Below, in pieces: positions 5,601 to 13,062 of a stretch of DNA of 14,481 nt (positions are counted from its first letter, which is position 1; each line of letters begins with the position of its first letter). Origin of the DNA: IH12 sp041987265. GTDB lineage: Bacteria > Pseudomonadota > Alphaproteobacteria > Caulobacterales > Hyphomonadaceae. Location of the stretch: positions 1 to 14,481 of the forward strand of contig JBHIWT010000079.1 of the NCBI GenBank assembly GCA_041987265.1, written 5' to 3'. Position numbers and translations under genes: made by a program. Under the pieces are notes generated by a model, which searched no databases, was not told the origin of the DNA, and was given only the letters and a program-made list of their open reading frames with translations.

Positions 5601-8537
5601 ATGCACAAACACTCCAAGTTTAGCCGATTTTCGTTGCTCGGCGGCGCTTGTATGTCGGCGGTTCTGTTCGCCACCGGTCAGGCCGCTGCGCAGGAAACCG
5701 ATGCTCCGGATCAGATCGCAACGCCGACCGAAGGCGCAAGCAATAGCGGAGAGCGAGTGGTTGTTACCGGTTCGCGGATCGCTCGCGACACATACTCTTC
5801 ATCCTCGCCGATCACGGTGATCACCGGCGAAGGTGCGATCCTCGAAGGTCTCGTCGACACTGCTGAGCTGCTGCAGGGCTCATCGGTGGCCGCAGGTTCG
5901 GTTCAGCTGAACAACTCGTTCGGCGGCTTCGTCGTTGAAGGCGGTGTCGGCATCAACTCGATCTCGCTGCGCGGCCTCGGCGCCCAGCGCTCGCTGGTTC
6001 TCGTCAACGGCAAGCGTCCTGGCCCGGCCGGTACGCGCGGTCAGGTCGGTTCCTTCGACCTCAACGTCATGCCTGACTCGATCATCGACCGCGTTGAAGT
6101 CCTGAAAGACGGCGCCTCGTCGATCTACGGTTCCGACGCTGTCGCCGGTGTCGCCAACATCATCACGCGCGCGTCCGTCGACCGCCCGGAACTTACCGCT
6201 CAATACAACGCCACGACCATGGGCGGCGGCGACACGTTCCAGGTCAACGGCGCCTTCGGCCATGACTGGTCGAACGGCAACTTCCTCGCTGCGTTCGAGT
6301 TCGAAGATCGCAAAGCGCTCAAGAACGGCGACCGTAGCTGGGCGAGCTGCAACCAGGACTATGTCTACGACGCAGCGACCGGCCAACGTATCGACCGCGA
6401 AGACCGCTCAATCCTCGCCGGCACTTCTCTCGGCGGCTGTACTGATGGCAACGTCTACCACAACACCGTTATCGTCGGCACGACGCGCTACATTCCGTCG
6501 CCCGACGGCATCACGATCGGTCCGATCCCAGGCTACCGTCCGCGCACGAACCAGTCTTACGTAGGTGGAGGTCAAGCTTACTTCGAAGACGTTTTGAACG
6601 CCGAGCAATACCAGCAGGCGGACCTGCTTTCGGCGACGCAGCGGACCAGCGTGTACGCCAAGAATGACATGACGCTGACGAACTTCGGCAACATCGATTG
6701 GACCACCGAGTTCCTGTACAACCATCGCGAAACCGAGCTTCGCAGGTTCCGCCAGTTCTTCCCGATCATCGCGCCGCCCGCCGGCTATGATGTCCAGGGC
6801 GACTACGGTGGCAACCCGACGCCGTTCCCGACGGCGCTTGCTCGCCCCGTGGTCATCTGGCCGTCGAATGATGACGTCAGCGTCGACTACTACTACCTGT
6901 CTAGCGGCCTGACCGGCGGCTTCGGATCCGAAGGCTTCCTGTCCGACTGGACGTGGGAAGTGAACGCGTCCTACTCGAAGTCCGAGGGCGAATACTCCGG
7001 CAACGAAATCAACGTCGAGACCGCTGGCGACTGGCTGTATCCGAACGCCGACGGCCTGTATCACGGCCCGAACTACGACGCGTTCGACCCTGACTTCCTC
7101 GCTGGAAACATCCCGCAGTCGACCTACGACCTGCTCACGGTCAACACGGTCGGTACGACGTCCTACGAACAGACCGTGTTCGATGCGATCGTCACTGGCG
7201 ACCTGTTCGATCTGCCGGCCGGCCCTGTTGGTCTCGCAATCGGCGCGCAATACCGCTCGTTCGAAATCGATGATCAGCCGAGCCCGGAATCGCAGGCTGG
7301 CCTGCTCTGGGGCACGTCCTCAGCGCTCGTCACCCAGGGTGATGACGCCGCTACGGAATACTTCGCTGAGATCTCGGTGCCGATCCTCAGCGGCGTCCCC
7401 GGCTTCGAAGAACTGACCTTCGACGGCTCGGCTCGTGGCTTCGACTACGACTCGTACGGCGACGACAGCGTCTGGAAAGCTGGCCTGAACTGGCAGATCG
7501 TTCCGGCGGTTCGCGTCCGCGCTACCAAAGGTACTTCGTATCGCGCCCCTGCGCTGTACGAACTGTTCCTCGGCAACCAGACCTCGTTCCTGCCGCAGAC
7601 CTCGATCGATCCCTGCATCGACTGGGGCAACAGCTCGAACCAGAATATCCAGGCCAACTGCTCGGCTGCGGGTATCCCATCGAACTACGCCGGCGCATCC
7701 TCGAGCGCGACGATCGTAACCGGTGGCGGCGCTGGTGTCCTCGACGCTGAAACCTCAGAGGCGGAAACCATCGGCGTGATCTTCACCCCGACGGCTCTGA
7801 ACCTCTCGGTCGCGATCGACTACTTCGACATCACGATCAACGACCAGGTCGCAAACCTGGGTTCGGGAACCATCCTCGGCGGCTGCTATGGTCTGCCGAA
7901 TTTCCCGAACGCGTTCTGTAACCTGTTCGATCGTAATGCGGCCAATGACCCCACGGCGGCCTACGCCATCACGGAAGTCCGCGACAGCTTCATCAACGTG
8001 AACGAGCAAAGCACGCGCGGTATCGACATCGAGGTTCGCTACGAACACGAGTTCGATTTCGGTGACCTGAGTGTTGACCTGTCGGCCACGAAGACGCTCG
8101 AAGACATCAACCTGCTGTTCGACACGGGCGAAGAGTCGGGCTTCGAGACCAACGACTTCAACGGTTCGATCGGTGACCCGGAGTGGGTCGGTTCGCTGGA
8201 CTTCCAGCTGACCAAAGGCGACCTGACCTATGCCTGGTTCGTCAACTACATTGGCGAGACCGACAACGGGCCGATCGGCTTCGATGAAGATATCTCCTAC
8301 TTCGGTCGGGCCGGTATGATCATCAACAGCACCGATCCGTGGCTGTCGCACAACCTGTCGGTTCGCTGGATCCAGGATGACTTCACCCTGACCGGCGGTA
8401 TCGCCAACGTGTTCAACGCCCAGCCGCCGGTTATCTCTGCGGACGGCGGTCAACGTATCGGCAACATCGCGCTCGCCGGCACCCAGTACGACTATCGGGG
8501 CCGCACGCTGTTCGCCCGCGTGACCAAGCGCTTCTAG
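5601..8537 (+). CDS. TonB-dependent receptor (outer-membrane transporter)
   Basis: This encodes 978 aa. The frame is open further up to an ATG at 5478, but ATG 5601 follows GAGGA at 5585-5589 and begins a good signal peptide (residues 1 to about 30, ending TGQAAA|QE), so it is the likely start. A TonB-box/plug opening (ERVVVTGSRI, residues 51-60) leads into a plug domain to about residue 190 containing ISLRGLGAQRSLVLVNGKRP and the typical GASSIYGSDAVAGVANIITR. The remainder is a beta-barrel ending in the expected C-terminal Phe (FARVTKRF). This type imports large or scarce substrates across the outer membrane using TonB energy. The substrate is not readable, but the divergent S9 peptidase suggests peptides. 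Six Cys in the mature protein occur as close pairs (250/280, 672/687, 762/773), probably disulfides in surface loops. Codon choice is strongly biased (CTG, TTC, AAC, ATC), consistent with high expression. Confidence 0.93.
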   Translation: MHKHSKFSRFSLLGGACMSAVLFATGQAAAQETDAPDQIATPTEGASNSGERVVVTGSRIARDTYSSSSPITVITGEGAILEGLVDTAELLQGSSVAAGSVQLNNSFGGFVVEGGVGINSISLRGLGAQRSLVLVNGKRPGPAGTRGQVGSFDLNVMPDSIIDRVEVLKDGASSIYGSDAVAGVANIITRASVDRPELTAQYNATTMGGGDTFQVNGAFGHDWSNGNFLAAFEFEDRKALKNGDRSWASCNQDYVYDAATGQRIDREDRSILAGTSLGGCTDGNVYHNTVIVGTTRYIPSPDGITIGPIPGYRPRTNQSYVGGGQAYFEDVLNAEQYQQADLLSATQRTSVYAKNDMTLTNFGNIDWTTEFLYNHRETELRRFRQFFPIIAPPAGYDVQGDYGGNPTPFPTALARPVVIWPSNDDVSVDYYYLSSGLTGGFGSEGFLSDWTWEVNASYSKSEGEYSGNEINVETAGDWLYPNADGLYHGPNYDAFDPDFLAGNIPQSTYDLLTVNTVGTTSYEQTVFDAIVTGDLFDLPAGPVGLAIGAQYRSFEIDDQPSPESQAGLLWGTSSALVTQGDDAATEYFAEISVPILSGVPGFEELTFDGSARGFDYDSYGDDSVWKAGLNWQIVPAVRVRATKGTSYRAPALYELFLGNQTSFLPQTSIDPCIDWGNSSNQNIQANCSAAGIPSNYAGASSSATIVTGGGAGVLDAETSEAETIGVIFTPTALNLSVAIDYFDITINDQVANLGSGTILGGCYGLPNFPNAFCNLFDRNAANDPTAAYAITEVRDSFINVNEQSTRGIDIEVRYEHEFDFGDLSVDLSATKTLEDINLLFDTGEESGFETNDFNGSIGDPEWVGSLDFQLTKGDLTYAWFVNYIGETDNGPIGFDEDISYFGRAGMIINSTDPWLSHNLSVRWIQDDFTLTGGIANVFNAQPPVISADGGQRIGNIALAGTQYDYRGRTLFARVTKRF

Positions 8538-8600
8538 GCGACTGGCCCGGAAGAGCGCATCGCCCTCCCGGCTTAGCGCTCTAGCGCCGACAACAAGGAG

Positions 8601-8632
8601 CCCCCGAGCCATCGGCCCGGGGGTTTCTTTTT
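8601..8632 (+). terminator. Rho-independent terminator after TonB receptor
   Basis: The stem CCCCCGAGCC (8601-8610) pairs with GGCCCGGGGG (8614-8623), with a single A-C mismatch and a 3-base loop. It is followed by TTTCTTTTT (8624-8632). It lies 63 bases after the receptor stop and should end that transcript. Confidence 0.85.
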
Positions 8633-8659
8633 GTGCTTCGTTCTGACCGCCGCTACACC
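8631..8659 (+). promoter_or_regulatory. Candidate promoter for mobA overlapping the terminator T-run
   Basis: TTGTGC (8631-8636) and TACACC (8654-8659) are 17 bases apart. With the preceding GC, the second element reads GCTACACC, close to the Caulobacter housekeeping -10 type GCTANAWC. A start site seven bases after the -10 would fall on A8666, the first base of the mobA ATG. Motif evidence only. Confidence 0.3.
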
Positions 8660-8665
8660 TCAACC

Positions 8666-9280
8666 ATGCAAGACCGCCCCAACATGGCAGGCCTCGTGCT
8701 GACGGGCGGCGCGTCCAGCCGCTTTGGGTCGCCAAAAGCCAACGCCGTTATTGCCGGCGCAAGTCTTGGCCAGATCGCTGTTAAGCGGCTGATGCAGAAC
8801 TGCTCGGTGATAGCCGCCGCCGGGCCGCCCGGCTCGCTCGGCAATGATGTCCACTACGTCTCAGACCCGCCAGCAGCGCCCCCAGGTCCACTTCGCGGCA
8901 TCCTCGCCGGACTGGAATGGGCAGAGGCCAATTCCATCGGCTGGCTGGCGGTATCGCCCTGCGACATGCCCTTGTTGCCGCCCGACACTCACGCGCGACT
9001 GCAATCCGCCGCCATCATGGCGAAGGCTCCGCTCGCGATGGCGGAAGAGGAAGGCGGCTATTGTCCATTGTGCACGGTCTGGTCGACCGCCCTCGCCCCG
9101 GCGGTCCGCAATCAACTCGCCGTTGGGCACCCATCTGTCTGGAGGTTCGCGATTGAACTCGGCGCAGCCATACTGCCGCTTGAGGATCGGGCCTGCGCGC
9201 TGAACATCAACGAGCGCGCAGACCTTGAAAGAGCAGAAGCCCAGACGTCGCTTCATTGGTGGAACACCACGCCGCGCTGA
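8666..9280 (+). CDS. mobA: Molybdenum cofactor guanylyltransferase (MobA-like)
   Basis: This encodes 204 aa from ATG 8666; ATG 8684 (198 aa) is an alternative, and neither has a clear ribosome site. MobA transfers GMP from GTP to Mo-molybdopterin, making the bis-MGD cofactor of the DMSO-reductase family of enzymes in the cytoplasm. The N-terminal nucleotide-binding signature LVLTGGASSRFGSPK (residues 11-25) matches the family LxGGxSxRxGxxK pattern. Next come GPLRGILAGLEWA, the metal-binding Asp in SPCDMPLLPP, and a C-terminal LNINERADLERAE that corresponds to the usual NINTPEDL element. Length is normal for the family (about 190-210). A related nucleotidyltransferase such as MocA is possible, but the overall pattern fits MobA better. 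No other cofactor-biosynthesis gene is near. It stands alone between the receptor terminator and the convergent leucine operon, 20 bases from the lyase stop. Confidence 0.82.
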   Translation: MQDRPNMAGLVLTGGASSRFGSPKANAVIAGASLGQIAVKRLMQNCSVIAAAGPPGSLGNDVHYVSDPPAAPPGPLRGILAGLEWAEANSIGWLAVSPCDMPLLPPDTHARLQSAAIMAKAPLAMAEEEGGYCPLCTVWSTALAPAVRNQLAVGHPSVWRFAIELGAAILPLEDRACALNINERADLERAEAQTSLHWWNTTPR

Positions 9281-9300
9281 GCACCCTCAACACGACGCGG

Positions 9301-10170
9301 TCAATTCACGCGTTCGAGCAACCGTTTGGCCTGCACGAGGTGCGGGCGGTCCAGCATCTTCCCGTCGAGGCCGAGCGTCGCCGCATCAGGGTTCGCCTCG
9401 AACAGTTGAACGACCCGACGCGCGAACTCAACTTCCGCTTCCGACGGCGTGAAACCCTCGTTGATCACCGCAACCTGAGCCGGATGAATGGCCATCATGC
9501 CGACAAACCCATCGCGCCGACCGCGTGCAACATAAGCCTTCAACCCATCCAGATCCCGGAACGCCGGATAGACCGTCTCTACAGCTGCGGTGCCAGCCGC
9601 CGCCGCTCCCGCCAGACAGAGCGCCCGCGTCAGCTGGTAAGGGGCTGTCAACTCGCCGGCCTCGTCACGCGCAGAGATGGCGCCGATAGCCGAAGACAGG
9701 TCCTCAGCTCCCCATGTGAGCCCCATGAGGCGCGGGCCTGCGTCAGCATACGTGTGCAACTGAAACACCGACATCGGCGTCTCGGTCGCGATCGGCAGGA
9801 TCGCGATAGCGCCGTTCTCAATGCCGGCGTCGGCCTCCCGCCGATCCAGCTGCTCGCTCAATTCCTGCATGTCAGCGACAGAATCCGGCTTGGGCAAGAC
9901 GATCCCGAATGGCCGGCTCGCAACCACGCCATCCAGGTCCAGCAGCGCATGCGGGCCAGACAGCGGATTGATCCGCACCCAGAGTTGCGGCCCATCGCTA
10001 CCAGCCTTCGCCTGCAGGAATTCGGCGACCGCCTCGCGTGCGCCGGCCTTGTTGGCCTCCGAGACTGAATCCTCGATATCCAGAATAATGGCGTCAGCCC
10101 CCGACCCATACGCCTTCTCCATCTTCGCAGGCGAATCCGCCGGCGCAAAAAGATATGAGCGCGGAATCAT
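9301..10170 (-). CDS. CitE-like CoA-ester lyase (HpcH/HpaI family), probable HMG-CoA or citramalyl-CoA lyase
   Basis: This encodes 289 aa. The ATG at 10170-10168 was chosen because it overlaps the TGA of the MaoC gene (ATGA) and starts at the conserved IPRSYLFAPADSP; the frame continues upstream without support. It is a TIM-barrel lyase of the CitE group. Visible are LDIEDSV (residues 30-36), WVRIN with Arg66, TETP with Glu130, and WGAEDLS with Glu156/Asp157 as probable Mg2+ ligands. Later come HPAQV..IN and the C-terminal MLDRPHLVQAKRLL. Free-standing CitE-like proteins cleave beta-hydroxyacyl-CoAs such as citramalyl-, malyl- or HMG-CoA. As the last gene of a methylcrotonyl-CoA carboxylase operon it most likely cleaves HMG-CoA to acetyl-CoA and acetoacetate, as M. 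tuberculosis Rv2498c does in leucine breakdown. That specificity is inferred from context. Confidence 0.85.
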   Translation of the reverse strand: MIPRSYLFAPADSPAKMEKAYGSGADAIILDIEDSVSEANKAGAREAVAEFLQAKAGSDGPQLWVRINPLSGPHALLDLDGVVASRPFGIVLPKPDSVADMQELSEQLDRREADAGIENGAIAILPIATETPMSVFQLHTYADAGPRLMGLTWGAEDLSSAIGAISARDEAGELTAPYQLTRALCLAGAAAAGTAAVETVYPAFRDLDGLKAYVARGRRDGFVGMMAIHPAQVAVINEGFTPSEAEVEFARRVVQLFEANPDAATLGLDGKMLDRPHLVQAKRLLERVN

Positions 10171-10622
10171 GCCTCGGCCCGCTTCTGCATCAATGCTGTC
10201 CGCTTGCAGGTGCACACAATCTCGTCTCGCTGATTGATTGCGCGATGCTCGAACACGACCAGACCCGCGTTGGGGCGCGACTTGCTCTCGCGCTTCTCCG
10301 CCACAATGGTTTCAAACCTCAGCGTGTCGCCGATGAACACGGGCTTCGGCATCTTTACCTCATCATAGCCGAGGTTAGCGACCAGCGTGCCAAGCGTTGT
10401 ATCGCCCACGCTCACCCCGACCATCAGCGCGAACGTGAACAGCCCATTGACGACGATCCGCCCGAACTCGGTTGCACCGGCATATTCTGCGTCCAGGTGA
10501 AGCGGTTGCGGATTGTGGGTCATTGTCGTGAACAGCAGATTGTCCGTCTCCGTCACCGTGCGCGTCAAAGCGTGCGGCATGGACGAACCAACTTCGAATT
10601 CCTCGAAATACAACCCCGCCAT
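10167..10622 (-). CDS. MaoC-type (hot-dog fold) enoyl-CoA hydratase, probable 3-methylglutaconyl-CoA hydratase
   Basis: This encodes 151 aa, the size of a single hot-dog hydratase. Its ATG overlaps the stop of the carboxylase alpha gene by one base (TGATG), and its own TGA overlaps the lyase start. The active-site region reads MTHNPQPLHLDAEYAGATEF (residues 34-53). In classical R-specific hydratases the motif is GDxNPxH with Asp five residues before the catalytic His. Here His42 is preceded by Asn37, so Asp is replaced by Asn and the middle Asn by Gln. The distal part (PKPVFIGDTLRFETIV) is typical of MaoC dehydratases. It is much shorter than two-domain mesaconyl-CoA hydratases. Between carboxylase and lyase, the missing chemical step is hydration of 3-methylglutaconyl-CoA to HMG-CoA, which this enzyme probably performs. 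The stereochemistry is unknown. Confidence 0.82.
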   Translation of the reverse strand: MAGLYFEEFEVGSSMPHALTRTVTETDNLLFTTMTHNPQPLHLDAEYAGATEFGRIVVNGLFTFALMVGVSVGDTTLGTLVANLGYDEVKMPKPVFIGDTLRFETIVAEKRESKSRPNAGLVVFEHRAINQRDEIVCTCKRTALMQKRAEA

Positions 10623-12526
10623 CAGTCCTCGCCCTCTCCGACAATCCTCGCCAACACAACCGCCTCTTCGACCTGATCGCCGGGCTTCACACTCAATCCG
10701 CTGACCACGCCGGCGATGGGCGCCTTCAGCGCATGTTCCATCTTCATCGCCTCCAGCACCAGCAATACTGCGCCTTCGGCAACGCTAGCCCCGTTTTTCA
10801 CCTGAACCGACGTCACACGCCCCGGCATCGGCGAACGAACGGCCCCGTCGCCGACCGCCGCCTCCCCGTCAGGCGTTTCGCCAACATCCAGTTCAAAGGC
10901 GTACATCTCTCCGTCTGCACCGACCAGAACACCCTCATGCCCAACCGGCGAGAAGCCTTCGATCATCGCGACAGCGCTGGCAGCATCCCCAACAACGGAC
11001 TCGCCCGCCACCTTCATTCTCACCAGTGTCTGTGCAGAAGCATTCAAACGAAAACCGAGCCCGCTGTCGCGCCCGACACTCCATTGCTGCGTCCGGCTCG
11101 ACAGCCTCACAAAGGCCCGCGCCGCCGCCGCGCACACGTCTTCGCCGGCGACTGGCTGCGCGGTCAGCGCTTCGCCTTCCCGCTCGATCAGGCCGGTATC
11201 GACATCGCCTGCGGCGAAACCTTCAGATTTCAGGCACCGCGCCAGGAACCCGGCGTTCGCCTTCACCGGCCAGACCTCAACAGACTCACAGATCTCCAGC
11301 AAGCGTTCGCGCGCGGCGTTACGGTGCGGCCCCCACGCAATCAGCTTGGCGATCATCGGATCATAGAACGGCGACACGACATCGCCCCGCCCCACCGCCG
11401 AGTCGATACGAACGCCTTCTTCTTCATCGGGAAGGTCGAACACCGCCAGTGCGCCCGTGCTCGGCATGAAGTTCCTCGTCGGGTCTTCCGCATAGAGGCG
11501 CGCCTCCATTGCATGCCCGCTCATCGTGATCTGGTCTTGCGCCAGCGGAAGTTTCTGCCCGCTCGCCACGCGCAATTGCCACTCAACCAGATCCTGCCCC
11601 GTGATCATCTCAGTTACCGGATGCTCGACCTGAAGGCGCGTGTTCATCTCCATGAACCAGATGCGGTCCGCTCTCAGTCCTTCAGAAGCGTCCGCAATGA
11701 ACTCGATCGTTCCCGCCCCCTCATAATCCACCGCCTGCGCAGCTCTCACGGCCGCCTCGCAAACCGCTGCGCGCGTTTCAGCATCCATCCCCGGCGCCGG
11801 CGCTTCCTCGATCACCTTCTGGTGCCGCCGCTGCAGCGAACAATCCCGCTCGAACAGATGCACGACACTGCCGCGCTGGTCGCCGAACACCTGCACCTCG
11901 ATGTGGCGGGGGCGTTCAACATACTTCTCGATCAGCACGCGATCATCGCCAAAGCTCGCCTTCGCTTCACGCCGGCATGAGGCCAGCGCCTCATCGAAGT
12001 CTTTCGCTTTATCGACCTTGCGCATCCCCTTGCCGCCGCCACCAGCAACGGCCTTGATCAACACCGGAAATCCGATCGCCTTGGCTTCCTTCGCAAGGCG
12101 CGTCTCGCCCTGGTCATCGCCAAGATAGCCCGGCGTCACCGGCACGCCGGCCTTCTCCATCAACGACTTGGCCGCATCCTTCAGCCCCATCGCCCGGATG
12201 CTCTCCGGCTTCGGCCCGACCCACACCAGCCCCGCCTTGATCACCGCCTCTGCAAACTCGGCGTTCTCGGACAGGAAGCCATATCCAGGATGGATCGCCT
12301 CAGCGCCCGTCTCCTTCGCCGCCGCAAGGATCACATCGCCCTTGAGATAACTCTCTGCTGCAGGCGCAGCGCCAATGTGAACAGCGTCATCGGCTTCCTT
12401 CACAAAAGGCATCCCTGCATCGGCGTCGGAATAGACGGCGATGGTGCGCACGCCCATGCGCTTACAGGTTCGGATGATCCGGCGCGCGATCTCGCCCCGG
12501 TTCGCGATGAGAAGCGATCGGATCAC
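10622..12526 (-). CDS. mccA: Methylcrotonyl-CoA carboxylase alpha subunit (biotin carboxylase plus biotinyl domain)
   Basis: This encodes 634 aa. It starts with GTG at 12526-12524, overlapping the TGA of the acetyltransferase gene (GTGA), and the product begins with the conserved IRSLLIANRGEIARRI. Domains in order are the biotin carboxylase N-domain (1 to about 115), an ATP-grasp domain with the Gly-rich loop AGGGGKGMRK (161-170) and EMNTRLQVEHPVTE, a biotin carboxylase C-domain to about 450, a linker, and a biotinyl domain ending the protein. EAMKMEH carries the biotin attachment site at about Lys595. The subunit carboxylates its own biotin with ATP and bicarbonate. The carboxyltransferase gene two positions upstream is clearly of the methylcrotonyl-CoA type, which assigns this subunit to leucine/isovalerate breakdown (also called liuD). 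Propionyl- or geranyl-CoA carboxylase alpha subunits look similar, so the substrate call leans on the partner. Confidence 0.9.
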   Translation of the reverse strand: MIRSLLIANRGEIARRIIRTCKRMGVRTIAVYSDADAGMPFVKEADDAVHIGAAPAAESYLKGDVILAAAKETGAEAIHPGYGFLSENAEFAEAVIKAGLVWVGPKPESIRAMGLKDAAKSLMEKAGVPVTPGYLGDDQGETRLAKEAKAIGFPVLIKAVAGGGGKGMRKVDKAKDFDEALASCRREAKASFGDDRVLIEKYVERPRHIEVQVFGDQRGSVVHLFERDCSLQRRHQKVIEEAPAPGMDAETRAAVCEAAVRAAQAVDYEGAGTIEFIADASEGLRADRIWFMEMNTRLQVEHPVTEMITGQDLVEWQLRVASGQKLPLAQDQITMSGHAMEARLYAEDPTRNFMPSTGALAVFDLPDEEEGVRIDSAVGRGDVVSPFYDPMIAKLIAWGPHRNAARERLLEICESVEVWPVKANAGFLARCLKSEGFAAGDVDTGLIEREGEALTAQPVAGEDVCAAAARAFVRLSSRTQQWSVGRDSGLGFRLNASAQTLVRMKVAGESVVGDAASAVAMIEGFSPVGHEGVLVGADGEMYAFELDVGETPDGEAAVGDGAVRSPMPGRVTSVQVKNGASVAEGAVLLVLEAMKMEHALKAPIAGVVSGLSVKPGDQVEEAVVLARIVGEGED

Positions 12527-13059
12527 GCTGCCACTCCAGTCTCTGCACTCATATGGAACACGACATGCCGGCTCAAAGGATGAGCTGCATCGAGCCGGGG
12601 ATGATTGAAGTCCCGGTCCGCTGCGCGCTCAAAGCCCAATCGTTTCATCACGGCCTGTGAACGCCGGTTCGTTTCCGCCGTGTACGTCCATACTTCTTCG
12701 ATGCCTTGCGCACGGAATGCATCATCCAGCACCGCGCCCATCGTGCGGGTCACAAGGCCCTTGCCCCAAACAACCGGATGCAACCGCCACAGCGCCTCGA
12801 TGCCGGCAACCGGCATTTCGGCTCCGATCGGATCAATGCCCGCCGCGCCGACCAGACGATCCGCGTCATCGCGAACGACCCACACACCCCATCCCTGACG
12901 TTCGAGCTTTTCACGCATGCTCGCCATCAACTCTTCCACGCCCTCGCGCGGGCGCTTGCCGCCCAACCAGGAACACACTTCTGGATGGTGGTGGATCTCA
13001 ACGAGCGGCTCGATATCGTCGTCGCGCCACGCTCTCAGGTTCGGATGCGGCGATTCCAT
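12523..13059 (-). CDS. GNAT family N-acetyltransferase (RimJ/RimL-like), inside the carboxylase operon
   Basis: This encodes 178 aa, a single GNAT domain. The acetyl-CoA-binding loop is HPVVWGKGLVTRTMG (residues 94-108), the W-G-x-G form typical of RimJ/RimL-type enzymes. It is followed by TYTAETNRRSQAVMKRLGFE (125-144), the conserved C-terminal part that closes over CoA. The N-terminal LRAWRDDDIEPLVEIHHHPE is the usual opening of this group. The target is unknown: it may be a protein N-terminus, a lysine or a small amine. It starts 3 bases after the carboxylase beta stop and overlaps the alpha subunit start by 4 bases, so it is translated with the operon. Sitting between two subunits of one enzyme is unusual. 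A role in modifying the carboxylase or responding to acyl-CoA is possible but unproven. Confidence 0.88.
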   Translation of the reverse strand: MESPHPNLRAWRDDDIEPLVEIHHHPEVCSWLGGKRPREGVEELMASMREKLERQGWGVWVVRDDADRLVGAAGIDPIGAEMPVAGIEALWRLHPVVWGKGLVTRTMGAVLDDAFRAQGIEEVWTYTAETNRRSQAVMKRLGFERAADRDFNHPRLDAAHPLSRHVVFHMSAETGVAA

Positions 13060-13062
13060 CAG

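Noticed and set aside
6408..7250. Long minus-strand open frame (280 codons) inside the TonB receptor, and similar ones at 7755-8735, 5880-6386 and 10733-11980
   Set aside because: These are antisense shadows of strongly coding genes in GC-rich DNA. Their composition (Arg/Val/Asp runs) matches mirrored codons and no domain pattern is present.
10171..10215. Upstream extension of the CitE-like lyase to 10215
   Set aside because: It would overlap the MaoC gene by about 50 bases. The ATG at 10170 gives the family's normal N-terminus and a typical ATGA coupling.
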